Shown piece after piece: positions 27,740 to 35,648 of a stretch of 64,000 bases of DNA. How positions within the stretch are numbered: the first letter of the stretch is position 1; each line of letters starts with the position of its first letter. Position numbers and translations under genes: made by a program. The notes beneath the pieces were generated by a model. It was not told the DNA's origin, ran no database searches, and was given only the letters and a program-made list of their open reading frames with translations. Origin of the DNA: Deminuibacter soli (GTDB lineage Bacteria; Bacteroidota; Bacteroidia; Chitinophagales; Chitinophagaceae); assembly GCF_003412455.1 (NCBI RefSeq), contig NZ_QTJU01000002.1:620001-684000 (forward strand). Direction: 5' to 3'.

Positions 27740-29095
27740 CTATTTCGCCAGACTTTGAATAACATCATATTTTGTAACAATGTGAAAGTCGCCTTTCTCA
27801 TCTTTTGCCAGCACCGCACCATTGTCTTTCGTAATTAAGCTGCTGAGCCTTTCAACAGGTGTGTCAAACGATACAACCGGGAAACAGGGCTCCATTACGG
27901 TATTTACCGTAGCAGTTTTGATTTCCGGGTTGCTGAATACTTTCTGAAACAAGCCGCCTTCGCTTACCGCGCCAATCAGCTGCTCCTGCTGCGATACGGG
28001 TATGTGTTCAATATCGTATTTCTTCATCAGTTCCACGGCATCTGCCACGGTGCTGTCTGGTGTAATGGTTACCAGTCCTTTGTGGTTGCGGCCGCTTACA
28101 ATATCCCGGAAGGTTTTTACATCCAGGAAACCGCGCTCCATCATCCACTGGTCGTTGTATATTTTGGCTACATAACGGCTGCCGTGGTCATGAAAAATAC
28201 ATACCACCACATCGTCTTTTTTCAGTTTGCTTTTCAGCTGCATTAAGCCCTGCAAGCAGCTGCCTGCGCTGTACCCGCAAAACAGGCCTTCTTCCCTGGC
28301 TATGCGGCGGGCCATTAAGGCGCCGTCTTTATCGGTTACCTGTTCAAAGTAATCGATCACCTTCATGTCGTAGTTCTCGGGAACAAAATCTTCCCCGAAG
28401 CCTTCAGATACATAAGGATGAACCTCGTTCATATCGGTTTCGCCTGTTCTGAAGAACTTGGTGAGCAATGAGCCGTACACATCAATGGCCCATACCTGTA
28501 TGCCGGGGTTCTTTTCTTTCAGGTACATGGCGGTACCGGTAACAGTGCCGCCTGTGCCTGCGGTACAAACCAAATGTGTGATTTTGCCCTCGGTTTGCTC
28601 CCATATTTCCGGACCGGTGGTTTCATAGTGTGCCAACCGGTTGGCCAGGTTATCGTACTGGTTAAAATGGTACGCATTGGGTATTTCCCGGGCCAGGCGA
28701 CGGGCTACGGAATAGTAGCTTTTGGGATCATCGGGTTCTACGTTGGTAGGACAAACGATGACCTCTGCGCCTACGGCTTTCAGGATGTCGATTTTTTCTT
28801 TCGACTGCTTGTCGGTGGTGGTAAAAATACATTTGTAGCCTTTTACCACTGCGGCCAGGGCCAGGCCCATACCGGTGTTGCCGCTGGTGCATTCAATAAT
28901 GGTTCCGCCGGGTTTTATTTTACCTTCCTGCTCGGCAACTTCAAGCATTTTAACGGCCATCCTGTCTTTAATGGAATTGCCGGGGTTAAAATAATCCACT
29001 TTAGCCAGCACTGTGCACGGTAGGTCGCGTGTTATTTTGTTTAACTTAATCAATGGCGTGTTGCCAATCGTTTCGAGTATGTTGTTTAACCACAT
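27740..29095 (-). CDS. Cystathionine beta-synthase (PLP domain plus two CBS domains)
   Basis: A 451-residue PLP enzyme that condenses serine or O-acetylserine with homocysteine. The PLP lysine lies in NPGNSIKDRMA, and ECTSGNTGMGLALAA and GTGGTVTGTAMYL are phosphate-binding segments. The C-terminal 115 residues form a pair of CBS domains (VADAVELMKKYDIEHIPV and a second copy). The start at 29095 (MWLNNILETIGNTPLIKL) is family-like; an open frame up to 29395 runs through intergenic repeats and is not coding. A cysteine synthase activity cannot be excluded. It heads the operon with lysC. Confidence 0.92.
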   Translation of the reverse strand: MWLNNILETIGNTPLIKLNKITRDLPCTVLAKVDYFNPGNSIKDRMAVKMLEVAEQEGKIKPGGTIIECTSGNTGMGLALAAVVKGYKCIFTTTDKQSKEKIDILKAVGAEVIVCPTNVEPDDPKSYYSVARRLAREIPNAYHFNQYDNLANRLAHYETTGPEIWEQTEGKITHLVCTAGTGGTVTGTAMYLKEKNPGIQVWAIDVYGSLLTKFFRTGETDMNEVHPYVSEGFGEDFVPENYDMKVIDYFEQVTDKDGALMARRIAREEGLFCGYSAGSCLQGLMQLKSKLKKDDVVVCIFHDHGSRYVAKIYNDQWMMERGFLDVKTFRDIVSGRNHKGLVTITPDSTVADAVELMKKYDIEHIPVSQQEQLIGAVSEGGLFQKVFSNPEIKTATVNTVMEPCFPVVSFDTPVERLSSLITKDNGAVLAKDEKGDFHIVTKYDVIQSLAK

Positions 29096-29159
29096 ATTTT
29101 TTGCTGGTTTCTGCAAAGATAAGACAAGCCGGGGGCTTCGGGTGAAGATCAAAGTGAGG

Positions 29160-29340
29160 AACTTGTTGTAGAATTCAGTGATTGATGATTGGTGAGTGAA
29201 CGCCGAAGCCGGTAAATAGTCAATAGTGAATAAAACGGCGTTGGGCCAATCGGATTCGCTAAGATAGTCACGACTGTCGATGTCTCGATTCTCGATGGCT
29301 TTCCCAATCACAACTGCCGGTTCACGACTGCCGGTTTCAC
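29160..29340. repeat. Mixed intergenic 7-mer repeats running into the acetyltransferase gene
   Basis: Contains AATAGTCAATAGTGAATAAAA (reverse orientation of the ATTCACT words), GGATTCGCTAAGATAGTCACGACTG, TCGATGTCTCGATTCTCGA, and then ACTGCCG-GTTCACG-ACTGCCG-GTTTCAC. The last block includes the stop codon and the final 9 or so codons of the leftward gene at 29308. Confidence 0.75.
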
Positions 29341-29841
29341 CTTTAGTTTCCAGTAAAGCATGTTGTTTTCGCTGTGCGAATAGGCGAAACGGCATTTTTC
29401 GAGCACGCGGATGGAGGGAATATTGGCATAATGGGTTTCGGCGGTGAGCTGGTGTACTTCGCGCACATTGTGCAGCCAGGTGGCTACGCCGCGGATGGCT
29501 TCGCAGATATAGCCCTGTTGCTGGAAGGGCGGAAAGGTATCGTACCCGATTTCGAGCGATTGCCGGGCAGGGGCACCCTTGAAACCGAACTCTGCAACAA
29601 TTTGCTGCAGTGCCCGGTCAATGGCTATCCATACGGTGTAATAAAGGTATAATTCACTTTTTACGTGCTGCAGCGAGGGCAGGTAAAACTGCCTGATAAG
29701 GCCCTTGATGTCCTCGTTCAGCACCCGGTCGCTGATTTGCAGGCCCTGTGTTTGTTCAAACAGGTTTTGCTCGGCCAGGTACAGCTCCAGCTGCGGCCTG
29801 GTAAGCGGGTGTATATCCAGTCTTGGTGTTTGAATCAACAT
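29308..29841 (-). CDS. GNAT-family N-acetyltransferase
   Basis: A 177-residue acetyltransferase of the RimJ/RimL-like GNAT class. It opens MLIQTPRLDIHPLTRPQLEL and carries EIGYDTFPPFQQQGYICEAI (the acetyl-CoA binding strand and loop) and NIPSIRVLEKCRFAYS. The substrate is unknown. The C-terminal residues KPAVVNRQL are encoded within a 7-mer repeat array, so the natural end may have been altered by it. It follows the S41 protease gene by 49 bases and is probably cotranscribed. Confidence 0.88.
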   Translation of the reverse strand: MLIQTPRLDIHPLTRPQLELYLAEQNLFEQTQGLQISDRVLNEDIKGLIRQFYLPSLQHVKSELYLYYTVWIAIDRALQQIVAEFGFKGAPARQSLEIGYDTFPPFQQQGYICEAIRGVATWLHNVREVHQLTAETHYANIPSIRVLEKCRFAYSHSENNMLYWKLKVKPAVVNRQL

Positions 29842-29890
29842 GCAGGGGCGGTTTGAAGCTGTGCATGTTACAACAAGAAACGTACCTGCC

Positions 29891-31483
29891 TTACTGTTTG
29901 CTGATGTTTTCCAGCGCTTTTGTTACCATGACATCTTTCGGGTTCATTACCTCGAAATAACCTTCTGTACGCCATATCTGGCGGGCGAAAAAAGCCTGCA
30001 GCCTGGGGTAGAACCCGGTTTTTACTTTCTCCGGCAAACCGCCCAGCTGGATGCTGTCTTTCTGCGCATAGGTAACCAGGGCACTCCATTCCTTATCGCC
30101 CACTTTGTACTGCTGTGCAAACGCTTCGGGTGTGCTGAATTGTTTGAAGAAGCTTTTATTCTGTATGTAGTAATTGTATACAAAGCTGCTGAGTGTGCCT
30201 TTGAAGTACAGCTGGTTTAATGCATCGGGTTGCGCGGTGGTATCGAAGGGCACAAAAACATCGGGTGTAATGCCGCCGCCGCCGTATACCATATGTCCGC
30301 CCGGTGTTTTAAAGGCCGGGCCAACAGGCTTGGAAGTGTCACCTACTACCAGCTCGCCATTGTGGAAGCGGTTAATCAGTTCTTCTTCGTATTTCTCCTT
30401 GCCTTTGTTGTAAGGCTTCTGGATATTGCGGCCAATGGGGGTGTAGTAACGGGCAATGGTAAGGCGCAGTGCCGAACCATCGGTTAACTGGAATTGCTGC
30501 TGCACCAGGCCCTTGCCAAAAGTGCGGCGGCCAATGATGGTGGCGCGGTCCCAATCCTGCAGGGCACCGGATAAGATTTCGCTGGCAGAAGCAGAGGTTT
30601 CATCCACCAGTACTACCAGTTTGCCTGTTTCAAACAGGCCGTCGCGTTTGCAGCGGTATTCAAAACGGGGCACTTTGGCACCCTGGGTGTATACAATCAG
30701 TTTGTTGTCGTCGAGAAATTCATCCGCAATATCGGCTGCTTCGCTTAATAAGCCGCCGCCGTTGCCGCGCAGGTCAAGCACGAGTTGTTTCAGCCCTTTT
30801 TTCTGCAGTCCTTCCATGGCGAACATAAATTCTTCGTAGGTGGTTTCTGCAAATTTATTGATGCGGATAAAGCCGGTGGTAGCGTTCATCATGTAAGCTA
30901 CATCTACCGAAGGAACAGGGATGGTGCCGCGGGTAATGTTTACGTTAACGGGACTGCCATCGCGTAGAATGCCTACTTTCACAATGCTGCCGGCAGGGCC
31001 GCGCAGGTATTTGCGGATGTCATCGGCTTTCAGTTTTTTACCGGCCAGCACGGTGGTATCGTTTACTTTGATGATTTTGTCACCTACCTGTAAGCCTGCT
31101 TTGTAAGAGGGGCCATTTTCAACTACATTGAGCACATTCACGGTATCGCTGAACAGCTGGAATTCTACACCAATGCCCTGGAAATTGCCTGCCAGTTCTT
31201 CATTTACTTCGTCTACTTCTTTGGCGGGGATAAAAACAGAATGCGGATCGAGGTGTGCGAGCAGATCGTCGATCACGGTGTTCTTCAAACTATCTGAGGG
31301 AATATTGTCAACGTATTTGCCGGAAATCAGGTCCAGCACTTCCTGGAGAGAGCTTCTGTGTGTGTTCTGGAAGAAGACTACACCTGCTGTTGTTTCTTTC
31401 AACCTGAAACCGATGTACATTCCAATTGTTAATACAATCGCAAATAATAAGGGTAACCAGACCTGCCATTTTTTTCTTGCCAT
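29891..31483 (-). CDS. S41-family C-terminal processing peptidase (CtpA type)
   Basis: A 530-residue periplasmic serine protease with an N-terminal membrane anchor (WLPLLFAIVLTIGMYIGF). A PDZ domain lies around residues 90-170 (GIGVEFQLFSDTVNVL, GLQVGDKIIKVND). The catalytic core has LVLDLRGNGGG, the nucleophile region DETSASASEILSGAL, and the general-base lysine in RRTFGKGLVQ. Such enzymes trim C-termini of exported proteins. It is the first gene of a two-gene unit with the acetyltransferase. Confidence 0.95.
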   Translation of the reverse strand: MARKKWQVWLPLLFAIVLTIGMYIGFRLKETTAGVVFFQNTHRSSLQEVLDLISGKYVDNIPSDSLKNTVIDDLLAHLDPHSVFIPAKEVDEVNEELAGNFQGIGVEFQLFSDTVNVLNVVENGPSYKAGLQVGDKIIKVNDTTVLAGKKLKADDIRKYLRGPAGSIVKVGILRDGSPVNVNITRGTIPVPSVDVAYMMNATTGFIRINKFAETTYEEFMFAMEGLQKKGLKQLVLDLRGNGGGLLSEAADIADEFLDDNKLIVYTQGAKVPRFEYRCKRDGLFETGKLVVLVDETSASASEILSGALQDWDRATIIGRRTFGKGLVQQQFQLTDGSALRLTIARYYTPIGRNIQKPYNKGKEKYEEELINRFHNGELVVGDTSKPVGPAFKTPGGHMVYGGGGITPDVFVPFDTTAQPDALNQLYFKGTLSSFVYNYYIQNKSFFKQFSTPEAFAQQYKVGDKEWSALVTYAQKDSIQLGGLPEKVKTGFYPRLQAFFARQIWRTEGYFEVMNPKDVMVTKALENISKQ

Positions 31484-31960
31484 ATGTCGCGCTTCTTTGA
31501 ATACTTTATGCTACGGAAACACGAATATCCAATAAAAGTTTCAGCCTGCAAGGGCGCGGCACAAGTTTAGTGCCGGGAGGCAGCTGCGGGGGCAGATTGG
31601 GAGGTGTACGCGAAGAAAGTCGAAAAAGAAGTTTTTCAAGGACAGTTATCGGGAAGCTCATGAGCAGGGGTTCTGAGGCTCAGGCAGTACTGGCGGAAGA
31701 AAGTCGCATATTTCAGGAGCAGCCTCGCATGGCGCCGGTTATTAAATTATAGAAGTATTGTGCGGAAAAATGCGGTTTTTACTGGCGACTGTTGGCAGTA
31801 ATTGAATGGTTTTACTTATTTTTATCGCGATTCGGGAATTTTATGCCGCATATTCCCGCAATATCAGGTTCAGCGTTTACCCGGGCAGTGTAATAATGGT
31901 TAAACATCGCGTTGTGCGAATGTGTTTAATTGTGTTTATTCGCTTCAATTTGTGAAACTT
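31484..31960. other. Gene-free gap of 477 bases
   Basis: Lies between two divergent genes and should hold both promoters. A short reading frame at 31570-31752 shows no family and is arginine/serine-rich; I do not call it. A 7-bp hairpin CGGGAAT / ATTCCCG spans 31833-31858. I see no dispersed 7-mer repeats here. Confidence 0.5.
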
Positions 31961-32797
31961 ATGGCAGTTAAACTCATAGCCGACAGTGGCTCAACCAAAT
32001 GTGAATGGTGCCTGCTTTCGGGCGGGAAGAAAAAGCTTATTTCCACGCAGGGCATCAGTCCGTACTTTTTAAGTGCCGACCAGATTGTTGCGCTGCTGCA
32101 GAAGGAATTACTACCCAAACTGAAAGCTGAAATAGACGAGGTATATTATTATGGTACCGGTTTGGGCAGTGCAGAAAATGTAGCCATCCTCAAAAAGGTG
32201 CTGCGCAAACTATTCCCGGGCGCTAAAGTAGAAGCCACGCACGACCTGATGGGCGCTGCACGTGCCTTATGCGGCGATGACAAAGGCATTGCCTGCATTT
32301 TGGGTACCGGTTCCAATTCCTGTTTTTACAACGGTAAAAAAATCGTGAAAAACAGTCCGGGCCTGGGTTATGTGCTGGGCGACGAGGGCAGCGGCACTTA
32401 TCTTGGCAAAAAAGTGATACAGTATTACCTGTACAACACGTTTGATGAAGACCTGAAAGCGCGTTTTGACGCCCGTTTTACAACCACGCCGGCCGAGATA
32501 CTGGAAAATGTGTACAAGAAGCCATTGCCCAACCGTTATCTCGCGGCCTTTACCATTTTCCTGGCAGAGAACAGGGGGCATTATATGGTGGAAAACATTA
32601 TTGAAGACGGATTGAATGATTTCTTCTTTAACCACCTGTACAAATACCGCGAAAGTTGGAGCCTGCCCATTCATTTTACAGGCAGTGTAGCCTATGGTTT
32701 CAGGGATGTGCTGAAAGAGCTGTGCCAGACGTATGAACTGGAACTGGGTAAAGTACTGCAGAAACCGATGGATGGCCTGGTGAGCTACCACAAATAA
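31961..32797 (+). CDS. BadF/BcrA-family amino-sugar kinase (N-acetylglucosamine/N-acetylmuramate kinase-like)
   Basis: A 278-residue ASKHA-fold kinase. The phosphate-1 loop is LIADSGSTKCEW at the N-terminus, and the phosphate-2 motif is ILGTGSNSCFYNG. The domain GYVLGDEGSGTYLGKK is typical of bacterial and eukaryotic GlcNAc kinases. The start at 31961 (MAVKLIADSGS) is chosen over an upstream ATG at 31922. It lies 114 bases before murQ, which points to a role in recycling peptidoglycan amino sugars, as for MurK; substrate preference between GlcNAc and MurNAc cannot be decided from sequence. Confidence 0.9.
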   Translation: MAVKLIADSGSTKCEWCLLSGGKKKLISTQGISPYFLSADQIVALLQKELLPKLKAEIDEVYYYGTGLGSAENVAILKKVLRKLFPGAKVEATHDLMGAARALCGDDKGIACILGTGSNSCFYNGKKIVKNSPGLGYVLGDEGSGTYLGKKVIQYYLYNTFDEDLKARFDARFTTTPAEILENVYKKPLPNRYLAAFTIFLAENRGHYMVENIIEDGLNDFFFNHLYKYRESWSLPIHFTGSVAYGFRDVLKELCQTYELELGKVLQKPMDGLVSYHK

Positions 32798-32911
32798 GGC
32801 AGGGAGCCTTTGCTGTAAGCGGATGGAAAGAGTATTGCTTCGGAACGTGCACGTAACAACGAACTGAGAAAACAGTAAACGCATATCCAAAACTAAATTT
32901 TTACAGAACCA

Positions 32912-33730
32912 ATGTCGCAGCAATTGATCAGAGTTACAGAGCAGACTTCGAACTATCACCACTTGGAAAAAATGAGCATTTCCGAAGTGCTGGTGAATAT
33001 CAACAAGGAAGATTCAACCGTTCCTGTGGCAGTGGCAAAGGCTATTCCCCAGATTGAAAAACTGGTAGGTGCCATCAGCGATAAAATGCTGGCAGGCGGC
33101 CGTTTGTTTTACATTGGTGCAGGCACCAGCGGCAGACTGGGTGTGGTAGATGCCAGTGAATGCCCGCCTTCCTACGGTGTACCGCAGGGGCTGGTGGTAG
33201 GCATTATTGCCGGTGGCGAAACGGCCATCAGGCAGGCAGTGGAGTTTGCCGAAGATAACTATGAACAAGGCTGGGCAGATTTACAACAATACGATATTAC
33301 CGACCAGGATGTAGTGATAGGCATTGCCGCCAGCGGCACCACGCCGTACGTAATCGGCGCCCTCGAAAAAAGCCGCGCCAATGGTATTGTTACCGGTTGT
33401 GTGGTGTGTAATCCCGGTAGTCCCATTGCTGCTGTTGCCGATTTCCCGGTAGAAGTAGTGGTAGGCCCCGAGTTTATCACCGGCAGCACCCGCATGAAAA
33501 GCGGCACTGCGCAGAAGCTGGTACTCAACATGATCTCTACCACGGTGATGATACAACTCGGCCGCATAGAAGACAATAAAATGGTGAATATGCAGCTGAG
33601 CAACGAGAAACTGATTGAACGCGGGGTGAAAATGGTGCAGGAACAGCTGCCGCAGCTAGACTATGAGAAAGCGAAATCCCTGCTGTTGCAGTACCGCAGC
33701 ATCAAGAAGGCCGTGGATTCGCAGCGGTAG
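32912..33730 (+). CDS. murQ: N-acetylmuramic acid 6-phosphate etherase
   Basis: A 272-residue SIS-domain lyase that removes D-lactate from MurNAc 6-phosphate, giving GlcNAc 6-phosphate in wall recycling. The family signature GAGTSGRLGVVDASECPPSYG region is split here by length; key segments are YIGAGTSGRLGVVDASE and GITGSTRMKSG-like FITGSTRMKSGTAQKL. The length is a little shorter than the ~300 residues typical elsewhere. It is directly downstream of the amino-sugar kinase, likely in one transcript. Confidence 0.96.
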   Translation: MSQQLIRVTEQTSNYHHLEKMSISEVLVNINKEDSTVPVAVAKAIPQIEKLVGAISDKMLAGGRLFYIGAGTSGRLGVVDASECPPSYGVPQGLVVGIIAGGETAIRQAVEFAEDNYEQGWADLQQYDITDQDVVIGIAASGTTPYVIGALEKSRANGIVTGCVVCNPGSPIAAVADFPVEVVVGPEFITGSTRMKSGTAQKLVLNMISTTVMIQLGRIEDNKMVNMQLSNEKLIERGVKMVQEQLPQLDYEKAKSLLLQYRSIKKAVDSQR

Positions 33731-33737
33731 GAGGGAG

Positions 33738-33830
33738 GGACGTCGAGAATCGAGATTCGACAGTCGAGATGATTGCAACGAATCCTATTCGTGAGTTGTA
33801 AATCGTCAGTCGTGAATGGCATTTAGCGAA
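33738..33830. repeat. TCGA and related 7-mers after murQ
   Basis: TCGA occurs four times at exact 7-base spacing (TCGAGAA-TCGAGAT-TCGACAG-TCGAGAT). It is followed by GCAACGAATCCTATTCGTGA and TCGTCAGTCGTGAA, words shared with other gaps. Confidence 0.75.
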
Positions 33831-33855
33831 TCCCTTGCAGTAAACTAAATAAACT

Positions 33856-33879
33856 AAAATCCCCGGTACCGGGGATTTT
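33856..33879. terminator. Palindromic terminator between murQ and rlmB
   Basis: A perfect 24-base palindrome centred on GGTACC with A-rich and T-rich ends, and a T-run after it. It most likely ends the kinase-murQ transcript. Confidence 0.8.
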
Positions 33880-34007
33880 TAGTTTTATCAACGCGAAGCC
33901 GGTATTCCACTGGTGCTTCCTTGGGCTTTTGTATTTTATTCACTAATTGCCTATTGACTATTCACCTGTTTTCAGCCGTTTTCTTTCACTACCTTCGCAG
34001 CTTCATT

Positions 34008-34754
34008 ATGTTTCAGTCAAAGAAAAATATCATTGCCGGGCGTAACCCGGTAACAGAAGCGCTTAAGTCGGGTCAAACGATCGATAAGGTATTGTTGTTC
34101 AAGAACGCCTCGGGCGATGCCATTATCGAGATCAAGCAACTGGCCCGTGAGCAGAACGTGCCGGTGCAGTATGTGCCGCAGGAAAAACTCAACAGTTTAA
34201 CCAATGTGCAGCACCAGGGTGTGGTGGCCTTTAAATCGTCTGTGGTTTACCAGGATCTGCAGCAGGTAATTGACTGGGTAAACAGCCAGGGTGAAGTACC
34301 GTTGTTTGTGATGCTCGATGGTGTAACCGATGTACGCAATATCGGCGCCATAGCGCGTAGTGCAGTGTGTTGCGGTGCACAGGCATTGGTAATACCCGAT
34401 AAAGGCGTGGGCGCGCTGAATGAGGAAGCGATGAAAAGCAGTGCCGGTGCATTGGAGAAAATACTCATTTGCCGTGTAAACAGCTTGCTGAAAGCGCTGG
34501 ATACCCTGCATTTGAATGGCATTAAGGTATTTACCAGCGAAATGAAAGCTACCAAACGCCTGCACCAGCTTAACTGGAGCGAGCCTGCCTGCGTGGTAAT
34601 GGGCAACGAAGAAAAAGGTGTGCAGCCGTATATGACCAAGGCGGCTGATGAACATTTTACCATTCCTATGAAAGGCGGTTTTGATTCGTTCAACGTATCG
34701 GTTGCCACCGGTATTATTTTATATGAAGCCATGCGCCAGCGTACTGCTGAGTAG
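34008..34754 (+). CDS. rlmB: 23S rRNA 2'-O-ribose methyltransferase, RlmB/TrmH family
   Basis: A 248-residue SPOUT methyltransferase that methylates G2251 of 23S rRNA if it is a true RlmB. The N-terminal substrate-binding domain begins IIAGRNPVTEALKSGQ. SPOUT knot motifs are DGVTDVRNIGAIARSA, VVMGNEEKG and FDSFNVSVATGIILYE. The start at 34008 (MFQSKKNIIAG) is preferred; upstream the frame runs through repeats. A near-consensus -7 element TACCTTCG lies at 33990. An AT-rich AbiF gene follows. Confidence 0.93.
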   Translation: MFQSKKNIIAGRNPVTEALKSGQTIDKVLLFKNASGDAIIEIKQLAREQNVPVQYVPQEKLNSLTNVQHQGVVAFKSSVVYQDLQQVIDWVNSQGEVPLFVMLDGVTDVRNIGAIARSAVCCGAQALVIPDKGVGALNEEAMKSSAGALEKILICRVNSLLKALDTLHLNGIKVFTSEMKATKRLHQLNWSEPACVVMGNEEKGVQPYMTKAADEHFTIPMKGGFDSFNVSVATGIILYEAMRQRTAE

Positions 34755-34820
34755 AAGGTAAATTAACCGATTATTAAGCTGTTTGAACAACAGTTGATAG
34801 AAGCTTGGCAGAAAATACAA

Positions 34821-34848
34821 TTGGTTAAAAGATAGGGAGGTATATAAA
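34821..34848 (+). promoter_or_regulatory. Candidate promoter of the AbiF leader RNA
   Basis: TTG at 34821-34823, then 17 bases, then TATATAAA at 34841-34848. Transcription would begin just before the structured RNA. The match to TAnnTTTG is imperfect (TATATAAA). Confidence 0.45.
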
Positions 34849-34849
34849 A

Positions 34850-34925
34850 ACGAAACCCGGAAGTTTGACTTATGTCAGGGACAACCGGGAATTAGATATC
34901 ACAAATATACGCTCCCATTTGTTAA
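34850..34925 (+). ncRNA. Structured RNA upstream of AbiF (candidate abiF-type ncRNA)
   Basis: Within about 75 bases, CCCGG (34856-34860) pairs with CCGGG (34885-34889) and encloses an inner hairpin TGAC-TTAT-GTCA (34866-34877). A second hairpin ACAAAT / ATTTGT (34901-34906 and 34917-34922) has a 10-base loop containing TCCC, which can pair with GGGA at 34878-34881 to make a pseudoknot. No T-tract follows; the protein start is 18 bases downstream. A conserved RNA motif upstream of Abi_2 genes has been reported from comparative genomics (from memory). The fold here was found by eye. Confidence 0.6.
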
Positions 34926-34943
34926 AAGGCAAATTAATTTAAA

Positions 34944-35627
34944 GTGAGGTATAGCGATTTTGAAAATGTAATGTCTTCACCAAGAATGAACAGGTATCGT
35001 AATGCCTGCGCCGGCCAAAGTAAAAAGTCAATGACATTATATCGTCAAAATTTACGACTTTCCCAGGAAATGTTTACAGTGATCAGTTGTTTTGAGATCG
35101 CGCTGAGAAATGCAGTTGACAGACATTATACCATTAACTTAGGTTTCGATTGGTTGAGAGATTCGGTTACTAGTGGAGGCAAATTTAATAATGCCAGATT
35201 TAGGATTACAATAGGAATTATTAAGGGGGCTTTGCAGGAATTACATGCTTATTATACCCATCCCAAACTGGTGGCTAAAATGGATTTTGGTTTTTGGCGA
35301 TATTTATTTGCGCCTAATCAGTACAGGGCTTTAGGGCAAACGTTGTTGCAAATATTTCCTGCTAAACCCATCAGTACATCTGCTGTTCAATATAATGCAG
35401 CTTATGTATTTAGTGAGCTGAAAAAAATAAACAATATTAGAAACCGTATCGCACACCATGAACCAATTTGTTTCCAACCAGCGAATCCTATAATTGATAC
35501 AACCTATGCAAGACAACATTATAATTTAATATTACAGCTTTTTCAGTGGATGAATATAAACGAAGCTGCATTACTATATGGCCTTGATCATATAAATGCT
35601 ATATGCAATGATATTGATAACCTTTAG
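34944..35627 (+). CDS. Abi_2/AbiF-family HEPN protein (abortive-infection type)
   Basis: A 227-residue cytoplasmic protein of the Abi_2 family (AbiD/AbiF of lactococcal abortive infection). It begins MRYSDFENVMSSPRMNRY from a GTG codon; TLYRQNLRLSQEMFTVIS and FEIALRNAVDRHY are family-typical. Two HEPN-like RX4-6H motifs are visible: RNAVDRH (Arg55-His61) and RNRIAH (Arg166-His171), implying RNase activity. G+C is very low: two 60-base lines I counted gave 32% and 27%, against 63% for a line in mvaB, suggesting transfer. It is preceded by a structured RNA. It sits between unrelated housekeeping genes rlmB and mvaB. Confidence 0.88.
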   Translation: MRYSDFENVMSSPRMNRYRNACAGQSKKSMTLYRQNLRLSQEMFTVISCFEIALRNAVDRHYTINLGFDWLRDSVTSGGKFNNARFRITIGIIKGALQELHAYYTHPKLVAKMDFGFWRYLFAPNQYRALGQTLLQIFPAKPISTSAVQYNAAYVFSELKKINNIRNRIAHHEPICFQPANPIIDTTYARQHYNLILQLFQWMNINEAALLYGLDHINAICNDIDNL

Positions 35628-35648
35628 GGAGTACTAAAAACGGAAACA

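Noticed and set aside
29096-29395. N-terminal extension of cystathionine beta-synthase by 100 codons
   Set aside because: The extension runs through intergenic repeats, overlaps the acetyltransferase gene, and ends exactly where the normal N-terminus of the family begins.
31570-31752. 60-codon reading frame in the gap before the amino-sugar kinase
   Set aside because: Composition is Arg/Ser/Gly-rich without a recognisable family, and no promoter or neighbour supports it.
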